Shown in pieces: positions 33,553 through 42,507 of a stretch of 56,071 nucleotides of DNA. Source of the stretch: Mycolicibacterium septicum DSM 44393 (GTDB lineage Bacteria; Actinomycetota; Actinomycetes; Mycobacteriales; Mycobacteriaceae). Position 1 is the stretch's first letter, and every line of letters starts with the position of its first letter. The position numbers were made by a program, and so were the translations under genes. The DNA is taken from assembly GCF_000455325.1 (NCBI RefSeq), contig NZ_HG322951.1, positions 24,935-81,005 of the forward strand, given 5' to 3'. Under the pieces are notes generated by a model that saw only the letters and a list, made by a program, of their open reading frames with translations, did not search any database and was not told the origin of the DNA.

Positions 33553-34635
33553 GTGAGTATCCGTTTGCGCCCCGAAATGGCCGACCTTCCGGCGTACGCA
33601 CCAGGCAAAACAGTTCCGGGCGCAATCAAGATCGCGAGCAACGAAACCGTGTTCCCGCCGCTGCCCAGCGTGCGTGAGGCGATCCTCAAAGCCACCGAGA
33701 ACATCAACCGCTACCCCGACAACGGGTACCTTGACCTGCGGGAACACCTGGCCAAGCACGTCGGCTTCGCGCCCGAGAACATCGCCGTCGGCTGCGGTTC
33801 GGTGAGCCTGTGCCAGCAGTTGATACAAATCACATCCGCCCCCGGCGACGAAGTCGTCTACGGATGGCGCAGTTTCGAGATCTATCCGCTGCAGATCCGC
33901 ACCGCCGGCGCGACCGGCGTCCCAGTGCCCCTGCGTGACGAGACTCACGATCTCGACGCCATGCTCGCGGCGATCACCGACCGCACCCGGCTGATCTTCG
34001 TCTGCAACCCGAACAACCCGACCAGCACCGTGGTCGAGCCGGAGGCTCTGGCCCGGTTCGTGGCGGCGGTGCCCTCGGACATCCTGATCGTGCTCGACGA
34101 GGCCTACGTGGAGTACATCCGCGACGGGTTGGTGCCCGACAGCCTCGGATTGGTCCGGGCCCACCGCAATGTGGTTGTTCTGCGCACCTTCTCGAAGGCC
34201 TACGGGCTGGCCGGCCTGCGGGTCGGGTACGCCGTCGCCGATCCGGAGATCGTGACCGCACTGGGCAAGGTCTACGTGCCCTTCAGCGCGACAAGCGTGT
34301 CCCAGGCCGCAGCGATCGCCAGCCTGGAGGCCGCCGACGAACTGCTGGCCCGCACAGACGCCGTCGTGGCCGAACGCATCCGCGTCTGCACGGCACTGCG
34401 CGAGGCGGGATACGAACTCCCGCCCACGCAGGCGAACTTCGTCTGGCTGCCGTTGGCCGAACGCACCCTGGACTTCGTAGCCAGGGCCGCCGACAGCCGG
34501 ATCATCGTGCGCCCGTACGGTGAGGACGGCGTGCGGGTCACCATCGGGGCACCGCACGAGAACGACGCCTTTCTGGAGTTCGCCCAACGCTGGATCGCGG
34601 GTGACGCCGGGACTCGGACAGGAGAGACCAAGTGA
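33553..34635 (+). CDS. hisC2: Histidinol-phosphate/aromatic aminotransferase HisC2 (Pat)
   Basis: This fold-type I aminotransferase binds PLP at Lys215 in RTFSKAYGLAGLRVGYA and has NPNNPT at residues 152-157. Enzymes of this subgroup in mycobacteria act on phenylalanine or histidinol phosphate. The GTG start at 33553 gives 360 aa, close to the tuberculosis protein; upstream codons overlap the tRNA-Ser. The stop overlaps the next gene's GTG by four bases. Confidence 0.9.
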   Translation: MSIRLRPEMADLPAYAPGKTVPGAIKIASNETVFPPLPSVREAILKATENINRYPDNGYLDLREHLAKHVGFAPENIAVGCGSVSLCQQLIQITSAPGDEVVYGWRSFEIYPLQIRTAGATGVPVPLRDETHDLDAMLAAITDRTRLIFVCNPNNPTSTVVEPEALARFVAAVPSDILIVLDEAYVEYIRDGLVPDSLGLVRAHRNVVVLRTFSKAYGLAGLRVGYAVADPEIVTALGKVYVPFSATSVSQAAAIASLEAADELLARTDAVVAERIRVCTALREAGYELPPTQANFVWLPLAERTLDFVARAADSRIIVRPYGEDGVRVTIGAPHENDAFLEFAQRWIAGDAGTRTGETK

Positions 34636-35093
34636 GCGACGCACGCGGCACGTTCGACGGATTCGTCAGCCGCGAGGGTCAGATCCCCGACGCCGAGCTC
34701 GACGCGTTCTGGGCGCTGCTCCGGCCCGCCAGCATCGACTTCATGCTCGGCGAGTGGAAGGGCGGCGAATTCCAGACCGGGCACAAGGCCAACGGATTCA
34801 TGAACCGGCTCAACTGGTTCGGCAAGACGTTCCGCTCTGCCGCCGAAGCGCAGCCGCTGGTGTGCCTCGACGGCGACGGCAACAAGTTCTCCAACACCGA
34901 GGCCATGAACGGCGAGGCCAGCCTGTGGCTGGAGGAGTTCCGCGGTGAGGTGACCGCGACCATGGTCTACGACGGCCGTCCCGTGCACGACCACTTCAAG
35001 GTGGTCGACGACAACACCGTGGTGGGCATCATGAACGGCAAGGGCGCGGTCGTCGACGGCCGCTACCTGTACTTCTACCTGCAGCGCGTCTAA
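34632..35093 (+). CDS. GXWXG/DUF4334 family protein
   Basis: The motif GEWKGGEFQTGH near residues 41-52 is the GxWxG signature, and the C-terminal part, with DHFKVVDDNTVVGIMNGKG, matches DUF4334. The fold is predicted to be a small beta-barrel, but no function is established. The GTG start overlaps the hisC2 stop, so the two are co-translated. It converges with the DinB-like gene with a four-base overlap. Confidence 0.8.
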   Translation: MSDARGTFDGFVSREGQIPDAELDAFWALLRPASIDFMLGEWKGGEFQTGHKANGFMNRLNWFGKTFRSAAEAQPLVCLDGDGNKFSNTEAMNGEASLWLEEFRGEVTATMVYDGRPVHDHFKVVDDNTVVGIMNGKGAVVDGRYLYFYLQRV

Positions 35094-35635
35094 CCCGTCG
35101 GCCGGCGGCCGGTGAAGGCCAACAACCGGTCCAGCGACCGTGCGCCCGCATCGATCTCGACCGGATCGTCGAAGCCGGCGCGCGCACGTCCGTCGGCCGT
35201 GATGATCTCCCTCGCCCACCCCAGGACGCACTCCGGTTGCTCATCGGGCACGTCGACTGTCTGCCCGGTGGCCGCGGCGTAATCCCAGGCGTGCACCAGG
35301 AATTCCAAAGACAGGATCCGGGCCATCATCTGTGCCGGCGCCTCGCCCTGCCCGAACGGCACCGTGCCGTCGACCCCGCGCCCTCGCCACGCCGCCACGG
35401 CAGGCCGCGCCGCGGTGAGCACCTGGTCCTCCACCGAGGTGGCGGTATCGCGTTCGGGAATCTGCGCCCCGGCCGCCGAACCGATCAGGGTGATCGAGTT
35501 CAGGAGGTGGTCCGTCAGCCCCGCGACATCGAACTCGCGACAAGGGGTCGAACGGGACAAATCGTCCGCGGTGATGCCGTGCAGCACCCGTTGCAGCACG
35601 TCGAGCGTGGCCTCGGCGCCTTCGAGTTCATCCAT
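35090..35635 (-). CDS. Mycothiol-dependent maleylpyruvate isomerase-like/DinB-fold protein (Rv3773c-like)
   Basis: The segment DDLSRSTPCREFDVAGLTDHL near residues 27-47 is the metal-binding N-terminal motif of the mycothiol-dependent DinB-like family (TIGR03086). FLVHAWDYAAATG supplies the second histidine. The 181-aa protein begins at the ATG at 35635, 19 bases from the divergent echA21 start. The family may conjugate or isomerise substrates with mycothiol, but this member is uncharacterised. Confidence 0.8.
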   Translation of the reverse strand: MDELEGAEATLDVLQRVLHGITADDLSRSTPCREFDVAGLTDHLLNSITLIGSAAGAQIPERDTATSVEDQVLTAARPAVAAWRGRGVDGTVPFGQGEAPAQMMARILSLEFLVHAWDYAAATGQTVDVPDEQPECVLGWAREIITADGRARAGFDDPVEIDAGARSLDRLLAFTGRRPTG

Positions 35636-35654
35636 ACTCGGTAGTGTCCACCCC

Positions 35655-36470
35655 ATGTCTGACACGTACGAGTCCGTTTCCGTCGAGATCAAGGACCACG
35701 TCGCCCAGGTGACGCTGCTGGGTCCCGGCAAGGGCAACGCGATGGGTCCGGCGTTCTGGGCCGAGATGCCGGACGTCTTCGGCACCCTCGACGCCGACCC
35801 CGAGGTGCGCGCGATCGTGCTGACCGGCTCGGGCAAGAACTTCAGCTACGGTCTCGACCTGCCGGCCATGGGCGCCGAACTGCCCGGGCTGGACGCCGGT
35901 GCGGGCGCCCGCGCGGGCTTCCACAAGCGGCTGCAGAAGATGCAGGGCGCCATCACGGCCGTCGCGGACTGCCGCACCCCGACCATCGCCTCGATCCACG
36001 GCTGGTGCATCGGCGGCGGTGTCGATCTGATCAGCGCGGTCGACATCCGCTACGCCAGCGCCGACGCCAAGTTCTCGGTGCGCGAGACAAAGCTGGCCAT
36101 CGTCGCCGACGTGGGCAGCCTGGCCCGCCTGCCGCTGATCCTGTCCGACGGGCATCTCCGTGAACTCGTGTTGACGGGCCGGGATGTGGACGCCGCGTAT
36201 GCCGCGCGCATCAATCTCGTCAACGAAGTCCACGCCGACGCCGACGCCTCGCTGGCGGCCGCACACGCCACGGCCACTGAGATCGCCGCCAACCCGCCGC
36301 TGACCGTCGCCGGGGTGAAGGACGTACTCGACCAGCAGCGCACCGCCAGGGTGGCCGAGAGCCTGCGCTACGTGGCCGCGTGGAACTCGGCCTTCCTGCC
36401 GTCCAAGGATCTGGCCGAGGCCGTCACCGCGATGTTCCAGAAGCGCCCGCCGCAGTTCACCGGGGAATAG
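35655..36470 (+). CDS. echA21: Enoyl-CoA hydratase/isomerase family protein EchA21
   Basis: The 271-aa crotonase shows the oxyanion-hole segments NFSYGLDL near residues 67-74 and IHGWCIGGGVDLISAVDIRYA near residues 115-135. The pattern resembles dienoyl-CoA isomerases more than hydratases. It would act on CoA-bound unsaturated acids in lipid breakdown. The ATG at 35655 leaves little room for a leader, so the mRNA may be leaderless. The 3' end overlaps the convergent epimerase gene by 14 bases. Confidence 0.88.
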   Translation: MSDTYESVSVEIKDHVAQVTLLGPGKGNAMGPAFWAEMPDVFGTLDADPEVRAIVLTGSGKNFSYGLDLPAMGAELPGLDAGAGARAGFHKRLQKMQGAITAVADCRTPTIASIHGWCIGGGVDLISAVDIRYASADAKFSVRETKLAIVADVGSLARLPLILSDGHLRELVLTGRDVDAAYAARINLVNEVHADADASLAAAHATATEIAANPPLTVAGVKDVLDQQRTARVAESLRYVAAWNSAFLPSKDLAEAVTAMFQKRPPQFTGE

Positions 36471-37365
36471 GCGTCCAGCCGAGTTCTGCCTTGGCCTTCG
36501 CGTTCGACAGGGGCAGCCAGGCCGTGCCGAATGCGGTGGCCGGGTATGGGGCCACGAGACCGACGAGCCGATGCGAGATCGGCCACGGCCGCGGCCGGCC
36601 CAGCTTCGCGTTGAGTTCCCGGACGTAGTCGCCGAAAGATTGCGGCCGGTCGTCGACGATGTTGTAGATCTGCCCGACGCGTCCCTTGTCGAGTGCGTCG
36701 GCCGTGGCTCGGGCGACGTCGTCGATGTGCACCCACGACAGCACCCCGGTGCCGGTCATCGCAGGCACGGCCCACCACTTGGCCAGCCGGCGGAACAGAT
36801 CATCGTGGGTGACGCCGGGTCCGTAGAAAACGCCGTAGCGCAACACGATTCCCTCGGTACCGCTGCGCTCCCCCGACGTCAGCACGTCGCGTTCCATACC
36901 CCGCAACGCGGCCAGCATCGGTTCGCCGCCGCGCGGCGGAGGACCGGGGTACGGGTCGGTCTCGTCCATCAGTTGAGGCCCGGTCGATCCGTACCCGTAG
37001 GCGAAGATCACCGATTCCGCGACGACGCGACGGACGCCGGCCCGTTGCGCGGCGGCCACCAGATTGCCGGCGCCCCGGCTCCACAACTCCCTGGCCGGCT
37101 CGAAATCCTTCATCCGCTTGGGCCCCAGTTTGGGCAGCGTCGTCAGCAGGCTCACCACCGCCTCGGGGGCGAATTCGGACAGCACGGAATCGATCTGGCC
37201 CGCATCGAGGACGTCGGCCACCACGGGCTTGGCCCCGGCCGCCGAGATCTGGGCCGTCTTTCCCGATGAGCGGGTCACCCCGATGACCTCGTGGCCGCGG
37301 CTGTTGAGCTCACGCAACAACGGGATTCCGGGGACACTGGTCGCACCGGCCACCAGGACACGCAT
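36457..37365 (-). CDS. NAD-dependent epimerase/dehydratase family protein
   Basis: The 302-aa extended SDR starts MRVLVAGATSVPGIPLLREL, a variant of the GxxGxxG motif in which the second glycine position reads S-V-P. The usual YxxxK active site is not clear (the region reads FAYGYGSTGP), so catalysis is uncertain. SWVHIDDVARATADAL is the typical later motif. It begins directly after the stop of the membrane-protein gene (TAG-ATG), so the two form an operon. Confidence 0.82.
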   Translation of the reverse strand: MRVLVAGATSVPGIPLLRELNSRGHEVIGVTRSSGKTAQISAAGAKPVVADVLDAGQIDSVLSEFAPEAVVSLLTTLPKLGPKRMKDFEPARELWSRGAGNLVAAAQRAGVRRVVAESVIFAYGYGSTGPQLMDETDPYPGPPPRGGEPMLAALRGMERDVLTSGERSGTEGIVLRYGVFYGPGVTHDDLFRRLAKWWAVPAMTGTGVLSWVHIDDVARATADALDKGRVGQIYNIVDDRPQSFGDYVRELNAKLGRPRPWPISHRLVGLVAPYPATAFGTAWLPLSNAKAKAELGWTPIPR

Positions 37366-37788
37366 CTATGGTTCTCCTGCCTTGTCGTCGGACATGCTGA
37401 TCCGCAATGCAATTGCCAACAAGACGGTGGTCACCACCAGGCCCGCGGCTTCCAGCCAACCGACCCAGCTGCCTGCCGCGTGGTTGGTGTCGATCAGGTG
37501 GCTCAACGAATGCAGGGCCCAGTGCAGGGTGGCGAACGCCAGCGTCGGCACCCGCCACCGCGGCCACTTCAACGCCGCCAGCATCATCAATCCGAGCGGC
37601 AGTTCGAACGACGCGTTGTCGAGGATGTAGTGATCGTTGCGCACGCCGAAGGCGCCGAGCGTGTCGAAGAACGTGCCCGGCGCCAGCAGCATGAACAGAC
37701 CGAGCAGCACCGAGTAGACGCCGAACACGGCGAGGACCACTTCGAGGTAGCGCCGGGTTCGCGTCACCGGGCCCGCAGCGTTGGCCAT
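37366..37788 (-). CDS. Four-helix small membrane protein, unknown function
   Basis: The 140-aa protein has hydrophobic segments around residues 17-36, 60-72, 82-96 and 110-128. A basic N-terminus and acidic C-terminus suggest both ends face the cytoplasm. No family is recognised. It is co-transcribed with the epimerase gene that follows and diverges from the MocR gene across 46 bases, so MocR may regulate it. Confidence 0.65.
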   Translation of the reverse strand: MANAAGPVTRTRRYLEVVLAVFGVYSVLLGLFMLLAPGTFFDTLGAFGVRNDHYILDNASFELPLGLMMLAALKWPRWRVPTLAFATLHWALHSLSHLIDTNHAAGSWVGWLEAAGLVVTTVLLAIALRISMSDDKAGEP

Positions 37789-37834
37789 GTCATCACGCTA
37801 ACGCCACAGTGGTCTCCGAGTAGGCTCCAATTCC

Positions 37835-39232
37835 ATGGCAACTTCGGGTACCAGTTCGGCCCCGGAACTGCTGGTCGAATTGGACCGGGACAGCAAGCGG
37901 CCGTTGCATCGCCAACTCGCCGACGGACTGCGCGACGCCATCCGGTCCGGACGATTGACCCCCGGCTCCCGCATGCCGTCCACCCGCGTGCTGTCCGCCG
38001 ACCTCGGGGTGTCGCGCCGACTGGTGGTCGAGGCCTACGGCCAGTTGACCGCCGAGGGCTTCCTGCACAGCAGCCAGGGTGGCTGCACCCGCGTCGCCGC
38101 CGTCGACGCCGTTCCCTCCAGCCGCGTCCGGCCCGACCGTGCCCGGCCCCGATTCGACATCGACTTCGCCCCGGGCTCACCGGATCTCACCAGTTTCCCG
38201 CGTCAGGCCTGGCTGCGGGCCATGCGCCAGGGCCTGGCCGAGATCGAGTCCAGCGCGTTCGGTTACGTGACCCCGCACGGTCTGCCCGCCGCGCGCGCCG
38301 CGGTGGCCGACTACCTGCGGCGCACCCGCGGCGTCGTGGCCGACCCACGTCTGATCGTGTTGTGCTCGGGCGCAACGCAAGCCGTCGCGCTGCTGGCCCG
38401 ATGCCTCGACGGCCCGGTGGCGACGGAGGATCCAGGATTCTGGCTGCACCGGATGGTTCTGCGGCACAACGGCATCGATCCGCTGCCGATCCCCGTCGAT
38501 GGCAACGGCATCGACGTCGGCGCGTTGACCGCGAGTCGTGCGACCACGGTGCTGACCACCCCGGCCCACCAATCGCCGACCGGAGTGGTGCTCTCGGCGG
38601 CCCGGCGCACCGAACTCCTGGAATGGGCCCAGCCCGGACGGTTGATCGTCGAGGACGACTACGACGCCGAGTACCGCTACGACCGGGCCCCTGTGGGCGC
38701 ACTGCAGGGGGTGGCACCCGACCGGGTGGTGTACCTGGGCTCCACCAGCAAGACCCTGGCACCCGGACTGCGGATCGGATGGATGGTCGTGCCCGCCCAC
38801 CTGATCGACCGGGTCAGAACCGCCAAAAGCCTTGCCGACACCGGTAGTTCGGTGATGGACCAGATCGCCTTCAGCCAGTTCCTGACCTCCGGCGGCTACG
38901 ACCGGCACCTGCGTCAGATGCGCCGCCGCTACCCGGCCCGCCGCGCAGCCCTGCTGGCCGCTCTGTCGCAGCACCTACCGCAGGCCGAGGTTCTGGGCGC
39001 GGCCGCCGGCGTGCATCTGACCGTCCGGTTCCCGGCAGGCTTCCCCATCGAGGAGTTCACCCGCCGGGCCACCGAGTCACGCATCCGACTGGAGGCTCTG
39101 GCACCGTGTTACGCCGATCCCGACGCCGCACCACCCGGGCTGATCCTGGGATACGCCAACCTCACCGAATCCCAGATCGCCACGGGGGTGGAGATACTCG
39201 GTCAGGCTGCGCGCAAACTGGGCGCAGCCTGA
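37835..39232 (+). CDS. MocR-type regulator (GntR helix-turn-helix fused to aminotransferase domain)
   Basis: The N-terminal 75 residues are a GntR winged helix (LHRQLADGLRDAIRSGRL, STRVLSADLGVSRRLVVEAY). From about residue 110 the protein is a fold-type I aminotransferase domain, with PLP lysine in STSKTLAPGLRIGW and IVEDDYDAEYRYD. MocR proteins use PLP or related ligands as effectors, PdxR being the best-known example. No pyridoxal synthesis gene is adjacent, so the target here may be the divergent membrane protein and epimerase pair. Confidence 0.9.
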   Translation: MATSGTSSAPELLVELDRDSKRPLHRQLADGLRDAIRSGRLTPGSRMPSTRVLSADLGVSRRLVVEAYGQLTAEGFLHSSQGGCTRVAAVDAVPSSRVRPDRARPRFDIDFAPGSPDLTSFPRQAWLRAMRQGLAEIESSAFGYVTPHGLPAARAAVADYLRRTRGVVADPRLIVLCSGATQAVALLARCLDGPVATEDPGFWLHRMVLRHNGIDPLPIPVDGNGIDVGALTASRATTVLTTPAHQSPTGVVLSAARRTELLEWAQPGRLIVEDDYDAEYRYDRAPVGALQGVAPDRVVYLGSTSKTLAPGLRIGWMVVPAHLIDRVRTAKSLADTGSSVMDQIAFSQFLTSGGYDRHLRQMRRRYPARRAALLAALSQHLPQAEVLGAAAGVHLTVRFPAGFPIEEFTRRATESRIRLEALAPCYADPDAAPPGLILGYANLTESQIATGVEILGQAARKLGAA

Positions 39233-39245
39233 CCGTAGAGCTTCG

Positions 39246-39395
39246 TCAGCCCGCTTCTTTGGCCGACTTCCGCTCCGCCAGCTTGTACTTCACAAGAGCG
39301 ACCAGCGCCTTGGGATTGCGCGCGAACGCGCCTGCGGCCTGCAGGTACAGCTTGGCCTTCTGCCCAAACGTCAACTGCTGCTCTTGCTCCGTCAC
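39246..39395 (-). CDS. Small basic protein, 49 aa
   Basis: A GTG start preceded by the strong ribosome binding site GGGGAGGG encodes a helical, lysine- and alanine-rich protein (about MTEQEQQLTFGQKAKLYLQA, then an AFARNPKALVALVKYKLAER helix). It ends in TGA shortly after the convergent MocR stop. No similar family comes to mind. The ribosome binding site and amphipathic composition support a real gene. Confidence 0.6.
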   Translation of the reverse strand: MTEQEQQLTFGQKAKLYLQAAGAFARNPKALVALVKYKLAERKSAKEAG

Positions 39396-39455
39396 TGACC
39401 CTCCCCTGTCCGAGAAAACGTGCTCGAACCATAGCGCGCGGCGCCGTGAGGGTTC

Positions 39456-40181
39456 CTACCGCCCGGAGGCCTGGTCGACACTCCGGTCCTGCCGCTGACC
39501 GTTCAGCCGCGCCACCACGTAGTCGGCTGCCTGATCCGTCAGCCCGTTGGCGGCGTACAGGTTGTGCGCGTTGTTGTCGCTACCGGTCGGCGAGCACACC
39601 GGATCCTCCGGGATGCACAGGTCATCGGTCTTGCCGGCATACCGGCTGCCGACCGTGATCGGCGGTGCACCGGTGTAGATCATCTGCAGGAAGCCGCTCG
39701 ACGGCTTGCCGAACAACGCCACTGCGGAGACATGGTCGGCCACCCCCGCGGGCAGCGGGCCGGTGATGCTCGGCGGCAGCGCGAAGCCCTGTGGCACGGC
39801 GTCCTCGGTGAGGTAGGCGGCCACCGCCGCACCCTGCGAGAAGCCACCCAGCACGATCTTGCTGTCCGGGCAGGCCGCGACCGTGGCCTGGACCTTGTTG
39901 CTCGCGTCGGCGACGCCGTCGGCGGCAGTCGCGAAGTCAAGGGACGCCGGGTAGTTCACCGCGTAGACGTCGACGGACTTACCACCGGCCTTGGCCCGCA
40001 GTGCGTCGGTGAACGCCTCGCCGACCCCGCCGACGCCCGGCGGCTCGAACGTGCCCCGCGCGAAGACCACCTGCACGTCCGCACACGAGTCCGCAGATGC
40101 CTGACCGGCCGCGGCGATGCAGCCGCCCGCCACGAACACTGCTGATGCCACTGCACCCAACCAACGACCAATCCGGTTCAT
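39456..40181 (-). CDS. Secreted cutinase-family esterase
   Basis: The protein begins with a signal peptide (residues about 1-30, ending near AAGQASA) and continues as a serine hydrolase. The catalytic serine lies in GGFSQGAA, and the Asp/His pair lies in TDDLCIPEDPVC and DNNAHNLY; four cysteines can form the two family disulfides. Mycobacterial cutinase-like enzymes hydrolyse lipid or polyester substrates outside the cell. I use the ATG at 40181, with an upstream GTG as the alternative. Confidence 0.88.
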   Translation of the reverse strand: MNRIGRWLGAVASAVFVAGGCIAAAGQASADSCADVQVVFARGTFEPPGVGGVGEAFTDALRAKAGGKSVDVYAVNYPASLDFATAADGVADASNKVQATVAACPDSKIVLGGFSQGAAVAAYLTEDAVPQGFALPPSITGPLPAGVADHVSAVALFGKPSSGFLQMIYTGAPPITVGSRYAGKTDDLCIPEDPVCSPTGSDNNAHNLYAANGLTDQAADYVVARLNGQRQDRSVDQASGR

Positions 40182-40320
40182 TCTCGACCCCACTCGTTCC
40201 GACCCGCGTCAACTTTTTCGTGCCAACTACTCCTCGATACCCAAGATCAATAGTGGGCGAATCTCTCCGGGAGTGTGATGTGCGACACGTTAGTGAGACG
40301 GAGAAGGGGCGTGCGATTTG

Positions 40321-41238
40321 CTACGAGGCCGCCCCGACGTGCTCGCGTTCGCGTTTCTCCTCATAGAACCGGGCTCGTTCATCGACGAGACCCAGGAACT
40401 GGGCTAGCTCCTCGCGAGCCTTCTCACCCTCGGGCCCGAAATCGGTTCGATCGAAGATCCGCCAGAAGCGCAGCACCGGCTGCACCACGTCGTCGTGATG
40501 GACGCGTAGGTCGTAGATGCCGGCCTTGGCGATGGTGATCGCATTCTGGGCGAAGTCGGCCATTCCGAGGCCCGGCATCGCGAAGTTCACCACCTCGTCG
40601 CGGATGGCCGTCATCGCGGCGTCGGGAGCGATGTCCAGCGCCGCCGCCATGAGATTGCGATAGAACACCATGTGCAGGTTCTCGTCGGCGGCTATCCGCG
40701 CGAGCAGCTGATCGGCGATGGGGCAACTGGACGCCCGCCCGGTGTTGCGGTGGGATACGCGGGTGGCCAGCTCCTGGAACGACACATACGCCATCGCCGC
40801 CATCGGCGTCTTGTCACCAGAGTCGTACCCGGCAACGGTATGTGTCATGCGAAGGCGTTCCAGCGCAACGGGATCCACACCACGCGTGACGACGAGGTAG
40901 TCGCGCAGCGCGATGCTGTGGCGGCCCTCTTCCGCCGTCCACTGCCCCACCCAGGTGCCCCACGCACCGTCGCGGGAGAACCGGGTGGCGATCTCCCGGT
41001 GATAGGACGGCAGGTTGTCCTCGGTCAGCAGGTTGACCGTCATCGCCACCTTGGCGACATGACTCAACGGCGAATCCTCGGGCTGCCAGTCCTCCCCGTC
41101 CAGGAAGGCGAAGTCGCGCCCTCTGCTCCACGGGACATAGTCGTGCGGAAACCACTCCCGCGCCATCGACAGATGGCGGTCGAGGTTGCTCGCGACAACG
41201 GGTTCGAGCTCGTGAAGCACTCCGCTCTGGGCATCCAT
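40321..41238 (-). CDS. Acyl-ACP desaturase family protein (DesA-like di-iron enzyme)
   Basis: The di-iron ligands appear in order: a Glu in NLLTEDNLPSYH, EEGRH, a Glu in the FQELATRVSHR region, and DENLH. This is the soluble acyl-ACP desaturase arrangement used by mycobacterial DesA1/DesA2. I start at 41238, where GGGAGGA lies five bases upstream; ATG at 41274 and TTG at 41289 are alternatives. A repeat-rich operator lies about 50 bases upstream, like those that control desaturase genes. The product may unsaturate fatty or mycolate precursors. Confidence 0.87.
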   Translation of the reverse strand: MDAQSGVLHELEPVVASNLDRHLSMAREWFPHDYVPWSRGRDFAFLDGEDWQPEDSPLSHVAKVAMTVNLLTEDNLPSYHREIATRFSRDGAWGTWVGQWTAEEGRHSIALRDYLVVTRGVDPVALERLRMTHTVAGYDSGDKTPMAAMAYVSFQELATRVSHRNTGRASSCPIADQLLARIAADENLHMVFYRNLMAAALDIAPDAAMTAIRDEVVNFAMPGLGMADFAQNAITIAKAGIYDLRVHHDDVVQPVLRFWRIFDRTDFGPEGEKAREELAQFLGLVDERARFYEEKREREHVGAAS

Positions 41239-41289
41239 CCGTGTCCTCCCAACGTCTTCGGCAGGCGTCGTCATCGGCCCGCCGTTCAA

Positions 41290-41324
41290 AACCTACGGTA
41301 GCGTAGGTTACGGAACCGTAGGTT
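41290..41324. promoter_or_regulatory. Repeat-rich operator upstream of the desaturase gene
   Basis: AACCTACGGT and ACCGTAGGTT are inverted across 15 bases, and a third GTAGGTT lies between them. Three copies of one seven-base unit in 35 bp suggest binding by a TetR-type regulator of lipid desaturation. From memory, similar sequences occur before other mycobacterial desaturase genes. Confidence 0.65.
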
Positions 41325-41466
41325 AATTTTCGGTAAGAATGCGCCCCGCGTCGCGGCCACCGGCGAGGCGACCGACGCCTGCGACACCGCAGGCGAAAAT
41401 GCCTTCCACACTTGATGTTTCGTCGACAACGCCCTGATGGCAGAGGCCCCCACTAGGCTCGCCGAC

Positions 41467-42507
41467 ATGTGCACCCGAGTCATCTGGCCCGAAGCGGGCA
41501 ATGCGGTCCTGGTCGGCAGGAACATGGATTTCCACAAGGACCTGATGACCAACCTGTGGACGCAACCCAGCGGCGTCCAGCGCGACGACGCGGTGTCGGG
41601 GAAACTCACCTGGACCTCGAAGTACGGCAGCGTGGTCGCCGCCGCCTTCGACATCACCTCCGTGGACGGGATGAACGAGGCCGGCCTGGCCGGACACATC
41701 CTGTGGCTGGCCGAATCCACCTACGGCGAGCCGGATGCCTCCCGCACCCAGCTCGGCCAGGCCATCTGGCTGCAGTACTTCCTGGACAACTTCGCCTCCG
41801 TCGCCGAAGCGACCGCGTGGATCGCGGAGACCGACGTGCAGGTGGTACAGATGGACGACCCCACCGGCGGTGCCCGCCCCGGACTGCACCTGGCCCTCGA
41901 CGACGCGACCGGGGACTCGGCGATCATCGAGTACGTCGACGGCCACGCCCGGGTGTATCACTCGAAGGACTACAGGGTGATGACCAATTCACCGACCTTC
42001 GATCAGCAGCTGGAGCTGGTGAAGTCGTTCACCGGCCTCGGTGGTGACCAGCCGATCCCGGGCTCGACGCTGGCCAGCGACCGCTTCGCCCGGGCCACCT
42101 ACTACTCGGGCCGGCTGCCCAAGCCGTCCAGTCAGGTGGAAGCCATCGCTGGCATGTTCTCGGTGATCCGCAACGCCGCACAGCCCTTCCGGATCCCCGA
42201 CCCGGGCAAGCCCGATGCCTCCCAGACCATCTGGCAGGTGGTGCTCGACCTCACCAACAAGCGGTACGTCTACGAGTCCACCACCCGCCCCAACATCGTG
42301 TGGGTCGACCTGGCGGATCTCGATCTCTCCGAAGGCAGCCCGCAGCTCAAGCTCGACCTGATCGGCAAGCTCGCGGTGCAGGGCGGAATCGCCGGCAACG
42401 TGGCCGACAAGTTCGAGGACAAGGGCCCAATGACCTTCCTGTCCTTGAAGATCATGGAAGAGCTGGAGGCCGCCGAGAAGGGCAAGGGTCAGGCCACCGG
42501 CACATAG
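41467..42507 (+). CDS. Choloylglycine hydrolase/penicillin V acylase-type Ntn amidase
   Basis: The start MCTRVIW places Cys2 as the nucleophile after loss of Met1, the defining feature of this Ntn hydrolase family. Arg18 and Asp21 in GRNMDF and the Asn in MTNSPTFDQQ complete the catalytic set. These enzymes hydrolyse linear amide bonds in bile salts, penicillin V or acyl-homoserine lactones. The N-terminal Cys fixes the start at 41467. TAGGCT nine bases earlier could be a -10 box for a near-leaderless mRNA. There is no signal peptide. Confidence 0.85.
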   Translation: MCTRVIWPEAGNAVLVGRNMDFHKDLMTNLWTQPSGVQRDDAVSGKLTWTSKYGSVVAAAFDITSVDGMNEAGLAGHILWLAESTYGEPDASRTQLGQAIWLQYFLDNFASVAEATAWIAETDVQVVQMDDPTGGARPGLHLALDDATGDSAIIEYVDGHARVYHSKDYRVMTNSPTFDQQLELVKSFTGLGGDQPIPGSTLASDRFARATYYSGRLPKPSSQVEAIAGMFSVIRNAAQPFRIPDPGKPDASQTIWQVVLDLTNKRYVYESTTRPNIVWVDLADLDLSEGSPQLKLDLIGKLAVQGGIAGNVADKFEDKGPMTFLSLKIMEELEAAEKGKGQATGT

